NCBI RefSeq assembly: GCF_000426305.1
Contig: NZ_AUFC01000001.1
Coordinates: 186,001-250,000, forward strand
Direction: 5' to 3'
Length of the DNA: 64,000 nucleotides
Origin: Anaerovorax odorimutans DSM 5092
Lineage (GTDB): Bacteria > Bacillota > Clostridia > Peptostreptococcales > Anaerovoracaceae
Shown: one piece after another, positions 26,225 to 34,372 of the stretch
Numbering within the stretch: the stretch's first letter is position 1
Layout: each line of letters opens with the position of its first letter
Notes under the pieces: generated by a model
Databases searched by the model: none
What the model was told of the DNA's origin: nothing
What the model saw: only the letters and a program-made list of their open reading frames with translations
Translations under genes and position numbers: made by a program

Positions 26225-26722
26225 ATGGAGAAAATAAAAATTGGACAAATTGTAAATGTAGTTGGGTTAAAAGGTGAGTTAAAGGTTTATCACTATTCTG
26301 ATTACAAGGAAAGATTTGAAGAAATAGAAGAACTTTATATTGAAGATATCTCTTATAATATTTCTAAAGTCAGATATATAAAAGAAATGGTAATTCTTAA
26401 ACTAAAAGGAATTGATGACCGTACAGAAGCAGAAAAATATAAGGGAAAGAATTTATATATTCCTGAAAAAGAATTAAGGATTCTTCCTAAAGATACGTAT
26501 TATATAAAAGATTTAAAAGGTCTTTTAGTATATGATGAAGATAATAATTATATAGGTGTGCTTTGTGATGTGATACAAAATAGAGCACAGGATTTGTATG
26601 AAATTGAAATGGAAAATAAAAATAAGTTTTTAATTCCAGCAGTTGACAATTTCATTTTAAAAATAGATATGACAAACCGAACTATGATAGTTCGGTTAAT
26701 AAAAGGTCTTATGGAACTATAA
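26225..26722 (+). CDS. rimM: Ribosome maturation factor RimM
   Basis: 165 aa. The N-terminal RimM domain begins KIGQIVNVVGLKGELKVYHYSD. The C-terminal PRC-barrel domain contains YYIKDLKGLLVYDEDN and FLIPAVDNFILKID. It binds S19 and assists 30S head assembly. A GAGGGG site lies ahead of the ATG. Confidence 0.97.
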   Translation: MEKIKIGQIVNVVGLKGELKVYHYSDYKERFEEIEELYIEDISYNISKVRYIKEMVILKLKGIDDRTEAEKYKGKNLYIPEKELRILPKDTYYIKDLKGLLVYDEDNNYIGVLCDVIQNRAQDLYEIEMENKNKFLIPAVDNFILKIDMTNRTMIVRLIKGLMEL

Positions 26723-26749
26723 TAAGTTTTGAGAAGATGAGGAATTAAC

Positions 26750-27487
26750 ATGAAAATTAATGTATTAACTCTTTTTCCAAATATGTTTATACCTGTTACT
26801 GATGAAAGCATTTTAGGAAGAGCAAAAGAAAAGGGAATATTAGATATAAATTTAATAAATATTAGGGACTATAGTTTGGATAAACACAAGAGGGTTGATG
26901 ATTATCCTTTTGGAGGCGGTGCAGGAATGGTTATGACCTCAGATCCTATATTTAATGCATTAAATAGTATTCATGCAAAAAGGAAAAAAATTATTTATAT
27001 GTCACCTAGAGGTAAGATTTTAGATCAGAAATTAATTACTGAATTTTCTTCAAAAGAAGAGCTTGTAATACTATGTGGCCATTATGAAGGCATTGATCAG
27101 AGAATTATTGATTATTGGAATATGGAAGAAATTTCAGTAGGAGATTATATACTTACAGGAGGAGAACTGCCGGCAATGATTTTAATTGATGCTGTAGCAA
27201 GATTAGTTCCTGAAGTTTTGGGAAGCAGTGCGTCTCATGATGAAGAATCTATATATTCTGGATTGCTTGAATATCCACAATATACTAAACCGAGAAAATA
27301 TGAAGATCTTGAAGTCCCTGATGTTTTAATATCCGGAAATCATAAATTAATACATTTATGGAAATTTGAAAAATCATTAGAAATTACAAAGGAGAGGCGT
27401 CCAGATCTATTTAAAAAGTTTATAGAATCGTCAAATAAATTAACGAAAGATGAAAGGAAAATATTGGAGAAATTTATGGTATTTTAG
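26750..27487 (+). CDS. trmD: tRNA (guanine37-N1)-methyltransferase
   Basis: 245 aa SPOUT methyltransferase that makes m1G37 and guards the reading frame. The knot and cofactor motifs are visible: DDYPFGGGAGMVM, LCGHYEGIDQRI, and SVGDYILTGGELPAM. In most Firmicutes rplS follows; here it does not, and the operon appears to end. Confidence 0.98.
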   Translation: MKINVLTLFPNMFIPVTDESILGRAKEKGILDINLINIRDYSLDKHKRVDDYPFGGGAGMVMTSDPIFNALNSIHAKRKKIIYMSPRGKILDQKLITEFSSKEELVILCGHYEGIDQRIIDYWNMEEISVGDYILTGGELPAMILIDAVARLVPEVLGSSASHDEESIYSGLLEYPQYTKPRKYEDLEVPDVLISGNHKLIHLWKFEKSLEITKERRPDLFKKFIESSNKLTKDERKILEKFMVF

Positions 27488-27522
27488 GTAATAAAATCAC
27501 AAAACCTTTACACCTCTAAGTA

Positions 27523-27551
27523 TTGAAATAAGTTGTTATATCATATATAAT
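27523..27551 (+). promoter_or_regulatory. Promoter before the HlyD-like gene
   Basis: TTGAAA (27523-27528), 17-nt spacer, perfect TATAAT (27546-27551). It probably drives the adaptor and the ylmE-sepF-divIVA block. Confidence 0.75.
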
Positions 27552-27582
27552 TAAAACATTAAAATACAGATGAGGAAATACG

Positions 27583-28779
27583 ATGTCAAATAAAAAGAAA
27601 ATTGGGTTTTATGTGTTTTTTGTTGCATTAATATTATTGTTTTTAATTATTTATGCTTTTCCGAATTTGACAGGGGCTTTAAAGAAAACTGTTATTCTTG
27701 AATATGGAGGTATACAGGTTACAGATGATGTTACCTGTTATTTTATACGTGATGAAAGTGTTTATTTAGCAAATAAATCAGGTAATATTAATTATTATGT
27801 TGAAGAAGGAGAACAAATTCGAAAGGGTGTAAAAATATTAGATATAATACAAGGCTCAGGGAATATAGAAAAAAGCAGTCTGCCTACAATAATGGACAGA
27901 ATTGATAAGTATAACGGTGGGGAAAGTCTTTTTAGTGATGATATTAAAAAAATAGATACTGAAATAAAAAAGATGAATGAAAAATTAACACAAGCAAAGG
28001 ATTCAAAAAATACGGAAGATATAGAAAAATATCAATTAACTATTAAAAAATTAGAAATGAAGAAATCATATATTTCATCAGCCGATGATGCTGCCAAAGA
28101 GGAAGCCTCAAATGAAGAAATTCCTTTAGGTGGATATGGCATAACTCCAAGCAAGTATGTTAGTCAAACAAATGGAATGGTAAGTTTCTACATTGATGGT
28201 TATGAGTCAGAATTTACACCGGAAAATATGACACTTTTAAGTAAAAGCAAAGTCGAGAATTTAAAATATGATTATCAAAGTGTGAACAGAAAAGCTACTG
28301 CTGCAGGGGAACCTTTATATAAAATTGTAAATAATAAGCAGTGGTATGTTGTATTTTGGGTAAAGCCTCAAGATATCGTTAAATATGAAAAAGGGAAAGA
28401 AGCATATTTGAATCTTACATATGGACAAGTTAAAGGAACAATATACGATATAGTGGATGCTCAAGGCGAGTGGATGGTTATTATGAAATTTAATAGGTAT
28501 TATAAAGAATTAGCACAGGCTAGAAAAGCGGAAGCTCAAGTAGTTACTGCAGATTATAAAGGTCTTACAATACCAAATGAAAGTATTACCACAGAAAATA
28601 ATCAAACTGGAGTATATGTAAAAGATGTTAATGATGAATATGTATTTAAACCTGTAAAAATTATTACAAGTGATGGTGAATATTCCCTTGTGGAAGTTTC
28701 TTGTTTTTATACGGATAATGGTTCAAAACGTGTAGAGACAGTAAATGTTTATGACGAGATTTTAAAAAAACCAAATTAA
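27583..28779 (+). CDS. HlyD-like membrane-fusion/adaptor protein
   Basis: 398 aa with one N-terminal TM segment (about 7-28). A lipoyl-like beta region follows (YYVEEGEQIRKGVKIL, about 75-90), then a charged coiled coil (about 125-167) and a beta-barrel region (about 190-390). That is the adaptor layout of HlyD/MacA. No ABC or RND partner is adjacent; instead the division gene block follows. The same type of gene precedes ylmE in other Clostridia, to my recollection. Its partner and role are unknown. Confidence 0.65.
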   Translation: MSNKKKIGFYVFFVALILLFLIIYAFPNLTGALKKTVILEYGGIQVTDDVTCYFIRDESVYLANKSGNINYYVEEGEQIRKGVKILDIIQGSGNIEKSSLPTIMDRIDKYNGGESLFSDDIKKIDTEIKKMNEKLTQAKDSKNTEDIEKYQLTIKKLEMKKSYISSADDAAKEEASNEEIPLGGYGITPSKYVSQTNGMVSFYIDGYESEFTPENMTLLSKSKVENLKYDYQSVNRKATAAGEPLYKIVNNKQWYVVFWVKPQDIVKYEKGKEAYLNLTYGQVKGTIYDIVDAQGEWMVIMKFNRYYKELAQARKAEAQVVTADYKGLTIPNESITTENNQTGVYVKDVNDEYVFKPVKIITSDGEYSLVEVSCFYTDNGSKRVETVNVYDEILKKPN

Positions 28780-28800
28780 AATAGAGGGAAGGTTATAGAA

Positions 28801-29499
28801 ATGGGAAAAATAAAAGAAAATCTTAATAAAATTAATAACATTAAAGAAGAAATTACCCAAAAATCAGGAAGAGGAAAAGATGATGTATTACTTGTTGCTG
28901 TAACTAAAACGAGAACTGCAGAAGAAATAAATGAAGCTATAGATGCAGGAGTTACAGATATAGGTGAAAATAAAGTACAGGAAATAATGGATAAATATGA
29001 TTTTGTAAAACCTGTAAAATGGCATATGATTGGACATTTACAAACAAATAAGGTAAAATATATTATCGATAAAGTCAGCTTAATTCATTCAGTAGATTCT
29101 TTGAAATTAGCACAGGAAATTGATCACAGAGCAAAACAAAAAAATCTAACAATTGATATTCTTGTTCAGGTTAATTCTGCTCAAGAAGAAAGTAAATTTG
29201 GGATTACAACAGAAGAAACAGGTGAGCTTATCAATAATATATTGGATACTTGTGAAAATATAAGAGTTAGGGGCTTAATGAGTATTGCTCCTTTTGAGGA
29301 AAATCCAGAAGATGTTAGAGTATATTTTAATCAAGTAAAACAACTTTTTGATAAGTATAGTAAATTGAATCATGAAAGATGTGATTTTAAATACTTATCT
29401 ATGGGAATGTCACATGATTTTGAAGTAGCTATTATGGAAGGCTCTAATTTAATAAGAGTAGGAACAGCTATTTTCGGGCAAAGAAATTATATAAAATAA
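28801..29499 (+). CDS. ylmE: YggS/YlmE-family PLP homeostasis protein
   Basis: 232 aa TIM-barrel protein that binds pyridoxal phosphate without known catalysis. The PLP lysine lies in VAVTKTR (K36). IGENKVQE, WHMIGHLQTNK and LSMGMSHDFEVAI are family blocks. It lies immediately ahead of sepF, as in Bacillus. A GGGAAGG site precedes the start. Confidence 0.96.
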   Translation: MGKIKENLNKINNIKEEITQKSGRGKDDVLLVAVTKTRTAEEINEAIDAGVTDIGENKVQEIMDKYDFVKPVKWHMIGHLQTNKVKYIIDKVSLIHSVDSLKLAQEIDHRAKQKNLTIDILVQVNSAQEESKFGITTEETGELINNILDTCENIRVRGLMSIAPFEENPEDVRVYFNQVKQLFDKYSKLNHERCDFKYLSMGMSHDFEVAIMEGSNLIRVGTAIFGQRNYIK

Positions 29500-29527
29500 T
29501 AACAAATATTAACTACGGAGGTTAGAA

Positions 29528-30031
29528 ATGGGAGACGGTTTATTTTCTAAATTAAAAGTTTTAATTGGCATTGAAGAGATAGAAGAAGATGATGATGAGG
29601 TAGAGGAGCCAGCTAGAACAACACCGTCAATTGAGCGGAAAGCTGTAGAAACAAGAAATTCTTACGCACACTCAAGAGCCGAATTAAAAGATATTAATGA
29701 AAAGGATAACAGGGTAATTGCAATGCAAAATAGAATTACAAGTCAGTTTAAGATGGTTGTTATAGAACCAAAGACCTTTGATGAATGTCCTAAATTAGTA
29801 GACAATTTAAAAAGTAAAAAACCAGTTATTATTAACTTGGAAAAAGTAGAATCTGATCTTGCTAGAAAGATCTTTGATTTTTTAAGCGGTGCTACATATG
29901 CATTAAACGGGAATGTACAAAAGGTTGCTAACAATATTTTTGTATTTGCTCCTGAAAATGTTGATGTTGCTGCTAGTGTAGACCACAAAAGTATTGATTT
30001 TAAAGCGGAATCAAAGAATCCGTGGAGATAA
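29528..30031 (+). CDS. sepF: Cell division protein SepF
   Basis: 167 aa. An N-terminal amphipathic membrane-binding helix (GLFSKLKVLIGIEE) is followed by an acidic linker and the SepF core (about 75-158), with RKIFDFLSGATYALNGNVQKV in outline. SepF tethers FtsZ to the membrane. A GGAGG site precedes the ATG. Confidence 0.96.
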   Translation: MGDGLFSKLKVLIGIEEIEEDDDEVEEPARTTPSIERKAVETRNSYAHSRAELKDINEKDNRVIAMQNRITSQFKMVVIEPKTFDECPKLVDNLKSKKPVIINLEKVESDLARKIFDFLSGATYALNGNVQKVANNIFVFAPENVDVAASVDHKSIDFKAESKNPWR

Positions 30032-30048
30032 GTTTGGAGGAAAGATTT

Positions 30049-30339
30049 GTGCAAATATTAATTTATGCTATAAACAAATTTGCTGGAGTATTGACTACTT
30101 TACTAATAATAAGAGCAATTTTGAGCTGGTTTGTAAATCCATATCAAACTAATGTAAATAGTTCTCTATACAAGTTTAATATGGTTATTATACAAATAAC
30201 TGAGCCTATTGTTGCGCCATTTAGAAGAATTCTTAGCAGATATAATACAGGTATGTTTGATTTTTCTATTATCTTTGCTTTTTTTGCAATTAATATTATA
30301 GCTAAGCTTATTGTAAAGTTATTAATATTTGCCATATAA
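30049..30339 (+). CDS. ylmG: YggT/YlmG family membrane protein
   Basis: 96 aa with two TM hairpins: an N-terminal helix ending ILSWFVNPYQ and a C-terminal one. PIVAPFRRIL is the YggT signature between them. It is linked to division and envelope functions by position. GTG 30049 is used because GGAGG at 30036-30040 lies 8 nt upstream; the longer frame from GTG 30022 overlaps sepF and lacks a site. Confidence 0.9.
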   Translation: MQILIYAINKFAGVLTTLLIIRAILSWFVNPYQTNVNSSLYKFNMVIIQITEPIVAPFRRILSRYNTGMFDFSIIFAFFAINIIAKLIVKLLIFAI

Positions 30340-30358
30340 GTTAGGAAGGTAATAGATT

Positions 30359-30946
30359 ATGATTACTCCTTTAGATATACAAAATAAAAAATTTTCAAAG
30401 AACATAAGAGGCTATAAAGAAGAAGAAGTAGATGCTTTTCTTGATCTTATAACAACTGACCTGGAAAGAATTATAGAAGAAAATAGTAAGCACAAAGAAG
30501 CAATAAACGTTTTAAAAAAAGAAGTTGAGAAGTATAAAGGTTCAGAAGGTGCTGTTTTAGAAACTTTAGAGGCTGCAAAGTCTTTAATGGGTGATATTTC
30601 AGCAAGTGCAGAAAAAAGAGCTCAAATTCTTTTGAAAAATGCGGAACTAGATGCTGAGTTGATTCAAAGAGAAGCTAAAGAATCAGTAGAAAGGTTAAAT
30701 GAAGAAGCAATTGCTATGAAAAACAGGCTTAGTGTATTTAAAACAAGATATAAAAGTTTATTAGAAACAGAACTTGAAAAGTTTGATATACTAAGTGAAG
30801 AAATTTTTGTAGAAAATGATTTTGAAGATTTGAAGGGATTTACAGAGGTTAAACCTAATGCTGATGAAATAAGAATACCCTCTGAATTAAATGTGGAGAG
30901 TAGTAAAAAAACTATAACTAATCTTAGAATGGGAGATGGAGCTTAA
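30359..30946 (+). CDS. divIVA: DivIVA-family cell-pole/septum protein
   Basis: 195 aa. The membrane-curvature-binding N-terminus ITPLDIQNKKFSKNIRGYKEEEVD in outline, then coiled coils (about 30-65 and 70-150), are typical. It recruits division and growth proteins to negative curvature. It overlaps lspA by 11 nt. Confidence 0.95.
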   Translation: MITPLDIQNKKFSKNIRGYKEEEVDAFLDLITTDLERIIEENSKHKEAINVLKKEVEKYKGSEGAVLETLEAAKSLMGDISASAEKRAQILLKNAELDAELIQREAKESVERLNEEAIAMKNRLSVFKTRYKSLLETELEKFDILSEEIFVENDFEDLKGFTEVKPNADEIRIPSELNVESSKKTITNLRMGDGA

Positions 30947-31445
30947 TGTTCCTATATTATCTATGTATTTTATAATTATTGCATTTATAGTAATACTTGA
31001 TCAGTTATCAAAATATTTGATTCAAGTTAATATGGAAATTAAAGAATCTATACCTGTATTAGGAGATTTATTTCACATAACATATATCCATAATCATGGA
31101 GCAGCTTTCAGCATGTTTCAGAATCAAACGGAATTTTTAATAGGTTTCCCTTTGATAGTAACAATTATAGTTTTAATTGCCATGATTAAAATCAGAAAAA
31201 CTTCTCATTGGACTTTACTACTTAGTATGGCATTAATTGCAGGAGGAGGGATAGGTAATTTAATTGATCGAATTGCCTATGGATTTGTAGTAGATTTTTT
31301 TGATTTCAGAATATGGCCTATATTTAATATTGCAGATATATCAGTTTGTTTTGGCTGTATTCTATTAGTCATATATATGTTAATAATAGAGCCTAAATTA
31401 GCTAAAATAAAATTACTGAATAAGGAATGTAACCATGGTGATTGA
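30936..31445 (+). CDS. lspA: Lipoprotein signal peptidase
   Basis: 169 aa with four TM segments. The aspartyl dyad is seen in GNLIDRIAYGFVVDF and FNIADISVCFG. It removes the signal peptide of diacylated prolipoproteins, such as the solute-binding protein at 38222. The start at 30936 lies inside divIVA with only a close GGGAG, so translation may depend on coupling. It overlaps rluD by 11 nt. Confidence 0.97.
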   Translation: MELNVPILSMYFIIIAFIVILDQLSKYLIQVNMEIKESIPVLGDLFHITYIHNHGAAFSMFQNQTEFLIGFPLIVTIIVLIAMIKIRKTSHWTLLLSMALIAGGGIGNLIDRIAYGFVVDFFDFRIWPIFNIADISVCFGCILLVIYMLIIEPKLAKIKLLNKECNHGD

Positions 31446-32361
31446 AAATAATATTAGTACATTTAAAATAGGAGAAGAAATGAAAGGGACCAGATTAGAT
31501 ATGGTCCTTTCTTTAACATTTGAAAATTTTTCAAGAAACAGTCTTCAAAAACTAATTGAAAATGGTAATGTATCTATTAATAATCTAATATGCAAAACAA
31601 AAAAATATAAGGTAAAAAGTGATGATGAAATTACTGTTGTAATACCTGAACCAGAAGAATTAAATATAATAGCTGAAGATATACCTATTAATATAGTATA
31701 TGAGGATGAAGATATTTTAGTTGTAAATAAAGAAAAGGGTATGGTTGTTCATCCGGCAGTTGGAAATTATACAGGAACTCTAGTAAATGCTATTATGTTT
31801 CATTGTAAGAACCTTTCTTCCATCAATGGTACTATTAGACCTGGGATTGTACATAGAATAGATAAAGATACAAGTGGGCTTTTGATGGTTGCTAAAAATG
31901 ATATGGCACATAAATCCCTTGCAGAGCAGCTTGCCCAACATTCAATTACAAGAGCTTATCATGCTATCGTATATAACAACTTTAACAATGATGAGGGTAC
32001 TATTAATGAACCAATAGGAAGAGATCCTAAAAATAGATTAAAGCAGGCTGTTACCAGTTTTAATTCAAAAGAAGCTATAACACACTATAAAGTTTTGGAA
32101 AGATTCGGAAATTTTACTTATATTGAAGCAAGACTTGAAACAGGCAGAACTCATCAAATAAGAGTACACATGGCATATATTAATCATCCATTATTAGGAG
32201 ATAAAGTTTATGGTCCAAAAAAAACTGTATTTGGAGCGGAAAGTCAAATGCTTCATGCAAAATTACTTGGGTTTAAACATCCGAGAACTGGTGAATATAT
32301 GGAATGGAGCAGTGATTTACCAGATGATTTTAAAAGAATACTGAACATATTAAGAAAATAG
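31435..32361 (+). CDS. rluD: RluA/RluD-family 23S rRNA pseudouridine synthase
   Basis: 308 aa. An N-terminal S4-like domain (about 15-75) is followed by the pseudouridine synthase core. The catalytic aspartate lies in HRIDKDTSGLLMVAKN, and GRTHQIRVHMAYINHPLLGD is the second family block. The exact uridines modified cannot be read from sequence. It follows lspA as in most Firmicutes. Confidence 0.93.
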   Translation: MVIENNISTFKIGEEMKGTRLDMVLSLTFENFSRNSLQKLIENGNVSINNLICKTKKYKVKSDDEITVVIPEPEELNIIAEDIPINIVYEDEDILVVNKEKGMVVHPAVGNYTGTLVNAIMFHCKNLSSINGTIRPGIVHRIDKDTSGLLMVAKNDMAHKSLAEQLAQHSITRAYHAIVYNNFNNDEGTINEPIGRDPKNRLKQAVTSFNSKEAITHYKVLERFGNFTYIEARLETGRTHQIRVHMAYINHPLLGDKVYGPKKTVFGAESQMLHAKLLGFKHPRTGEYMEWSSDLPDDFKRILNILRK

Positions 32362-32376
32362 GGAGAGTTTAAGATT

Positions 32377-32988
32377 ATGAGTAAAGTTACATTTAAGCCA
32401 GGGACTATGTTGAATCCGGTACCTGTAGTAATGGTTTCCTGTGGAAACAGCGAAAAACAAAATATTATAACTATTGCATGGACAGGAATCATCAATTCAG
32501 ATCCGCCTATGACTTATGTATCAATAAGAAAATCAAGATATTCTCATGAAATAATTTCTGAAAGTAAAGAATTTGTAATTAACTTAGTATCTAAAAACTT
32601 AGCTTTTCAAACAGATTACTGCGGTGTAAAATCAGGTAAGGATATAGATAAATTTAAAGAACAAAAGCTCACACCTATAATGGGAAATAATGTTAAGTGT
32701 CCTATGATAAAAGAATCACCTGTAAATATTGAATGTAAAGTAAAAGATATTATTGAATATCCCTCACATGATATGTTTGTAGCCGAGATTACAGCAGTTC
32801 ATGCTGATGAAAGCTTGATTGATGAAAACGGAAAATTACAGTTGGAAAAAGCAAACCTTATTGCTTATAGTCATGGAGAATATTTTGAATTAAAAAATAA
32901 TCCTATAGGTAAATTTGGCTACTCAGTAATGAAGCCTAAAACTAAAAAACGTATAGCTAAAGAAAAACGTTTGGAAAGAAAAAAATAA
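32377..32988 (+). CDS. Flavin reductase family protein (FMN-binding split barrel)
   Basis: 203 aa. The split-barrel family is shown by PVPVVMVSCG, NIITIAWTGIINSDPPMTYVSI in outline and SRYSHEIISESKEFVINLV. Related clostridial proteins bind FMN and reduce it or act as small flavoproteins. A basic tail (KTKKRIAKEKRLERKK) ends the protein. It is the last gene before a strong terminator. Confidence 0.88.
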   Translation: MSKVTFKPGTMLNPVPVVMVSCGNSEKQNIITIAWTGIINSDPPMTYVSIRKSRYSHEIISESKEFVINLVSKNLAFQTDYCGVKSGKDIDKFKEQKLTPIMGNNVKCPMIKESPVNIECKVKDIIEYPSHDMFVAEITAVHADESLIDENGKLQLEKANLIAYSHGEYFELKNNPIGKFGYSVMKPKTKKRIAKEKRLERKK

Positions 32989-33000
32989 AATTATTTTATA

Positions 33001-33032
33001 AAAACCCGTAAATGCGAAGCATAACGGGTTTT
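33001..33032. terminator. Bidirectional terminator
   Basis: AAAACCCGT (33001-33009) pairs with ACGGGTTTT (33024-33032), with an inner ATGC/GCAT pair around GAA. It ends with T residues on both strands, serving the flavin reductase gene and the small minus-strand gene. Confidence 0.88.
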
Positions 33033-33098
33033 CACTTAATACAGCTAAAACTTTATCGTATTCTTGTTGATCGGAGAAAAAGGGGATTTTCTTTAGAA

Positions 33099-33260
33099 TT
33101 AACGATTAATTAATGTTTTAATATAGTATAAGCAATCTTTACATATGAAATGATCTTTAAATGGAATGTTCGCATCTAATGATCCACATATTGCACAAGA
33201 TAATCCTATTGTTTTACGAAATTCATTATTATTATTTTCATTTTCTTTAGTGTTTAACAT
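33099..33260 (-). CDS. 53-aa four-cysteine zinc-ribbon protein, Gin/CsfB-like candidate
   Basis: The frame runs from ATG 33260 to TAA 33099. It has an Asn/Glu-rich N-terminus, then C22-x2-C25, fourteen residues, C40-x2-C43 (SCAICGS and HFICKDC). The spacing and the FIC-x-x-C element resemble Gin (CsfB), a small inhibitor of sigma G in spore formers. Gin is usually slightly longer. The ribosome site is weak (GTAGGT). The alternative is an unrelated small zinc protein. Confidence 0.55.
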   Translation of the reverse strand: MLNTKENENNNNEFRKTIGLSCAICGSLDANIPFKDHFICKDCLYYIKTLINR

Positions 33261-33388
33261 TTTTTACCTACTTTCTTCTTTTTAAAGAAAGAACTAATTA
33301 ATTTTAGATTGCTATAAAATATAATTTGGACAGCTGCATTAAGTTAAGCCTATTGTAAACATTAGATTTACATTTTTCAACATAAAAT

Positions 33389-33416
33389 TTAACAAATGTA
33401 AGAAAAAGTGTATAAA
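33389..33416 (+). promoter_or_regulatory. Promoter of the alpha/beta hydrolase gene
   Basis: TTAACA (33389-33394), 16-nt spacer, TATAAA (33411-33416). Confidence 0.5.
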
Positions 33417-33471
33417 ATGTAATATTATATATAATTTACAAATATTTATATATTATAAGGGAGATCTAAAA

Positions 33472-34314
33472 ATGTATGAAGAATTTACTTTAAAAGGTAA
33501 AAATATTACACTCTTTGGATATAATTGGCAAGCTGTTAAAACTCAATATGTTGTTGTGTTAGTTCATGGTATAGGTGAATATGCAAAAAGATATGAAAGG
33601 GTAGCGGGATATTTTAATAAAGAAAATATCTCTATGGTGGCTATAGATCTGAGAGGACATGGCTGTTCATTAGGAAAAAGAGGCCATACTGCACCAAGGA
33701 AAGCGGTTCTAGAAGACATTGATATGTTAATTAAACATGCAGAAAAAATATATCCTAATCGTCCTATAATTCTATATGGGCATAGTATGGGGGGGAATAT
33801 CGTATTGGATTATAAAAAAAGAGGGGATTTAGATTATAAAGTGTCAGGATATATAGTTACATCACCATGGATTATTTTAGAGAGAAATATACCTAAATAT
33901 CTATATTTAATTGTAAAAGTATTAGCAAAAATAAAACCGGATTTTCAATTAGATTCTAATATTAAATCGGAGATATTAGGAAATTCAGAAATTATTTCAA
34001 AACATAAATACAGCAGATTAGGACATGGAAAAATTACGGCGGCTACTGCATTAGATGGTTATGAAATCGGCAAGTCTTTGATTAATGAAAGCTCAAATAA
34101 ATTTGGAATAAGAAATAAGCCTCTTTTATTAATGCATGGAACAGATGATATGATTTGCAAAATAGAAGGAAGTAGGGAAATTACAAATTTGGAGTCAGAT
34201 TTATGTGTTTACAAGGAATGGGAAAACTTTTTTCATGAACTTCATAATGGCAATGAGAGTGATGACGGAGAAGGTGTAATTTATACAATGATAGAATGGA
34301 TAAAGAACATTTAA
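33472..34314 (+). CDS. Alpha/beta hydrolase, monoacylglycerol-lipase-like
   Basis: 280 aa. The nucleophile elbow GHSMGG gives S105; acid and base candidates are in HGTDDMICK and FFHELHNG. The oxyanion strand is VVLVHGIGEYAKRY, and the RGHGCSLGKRGH block is typical of the monoacylglycerol lipase/lysophospholipase group. No signal peptide is visible, so it is probably cytoplasmic. It is a single-gene unit; GGGAGA precedes the ATG. Confidence 0.88.
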   Translation: MYEEFTLKGKNITLFGYNWQAVKTQYVVVLVHGIGEYAKRYERVAGYFNKENISMVAIDLRGHGCSLGKRGHTAPRKAVLEDIDMLIKHAEKIYPNRPIILYGHSMGGNIVLDYKKRGDLDYKVSGYIVTSPWIILERNIPKYLYLIVKVLAKIKPDFQLDSNIKSEILGNSEIISKHKYSRLGHGKITAATALDGYEIGKSLINESSNKFGIRNKPLLLMHGTDDMICKIEGSREITNLESDLCVYKEWENFFHELHNGNESDDGEGVIYTMIEWIKNI

Positions 34315-34336
34315 GTGCTTTATAAAATAATTTTCA

Positions 34337-34372
34337 GCTAAGTAAAGCTATATTAATATAGCTTTACTTAGC
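34337..34372. terminator. 36-nt perfect palindrome between convergent genes
   Basis: The two 18-nt halves are exact reverse complements. The rqcH stop codon (34364-34366, minus strand) lies inside the right half. The T tail is short on both sides. It probably terminates transcription in both directions. Confidence 0.6.

Noticed and set aside
25772-26248. 158-codon minus-strand frame over rpsP and khpA
   Set aside because: Antisense shadow of two unmistakable conserved genes.
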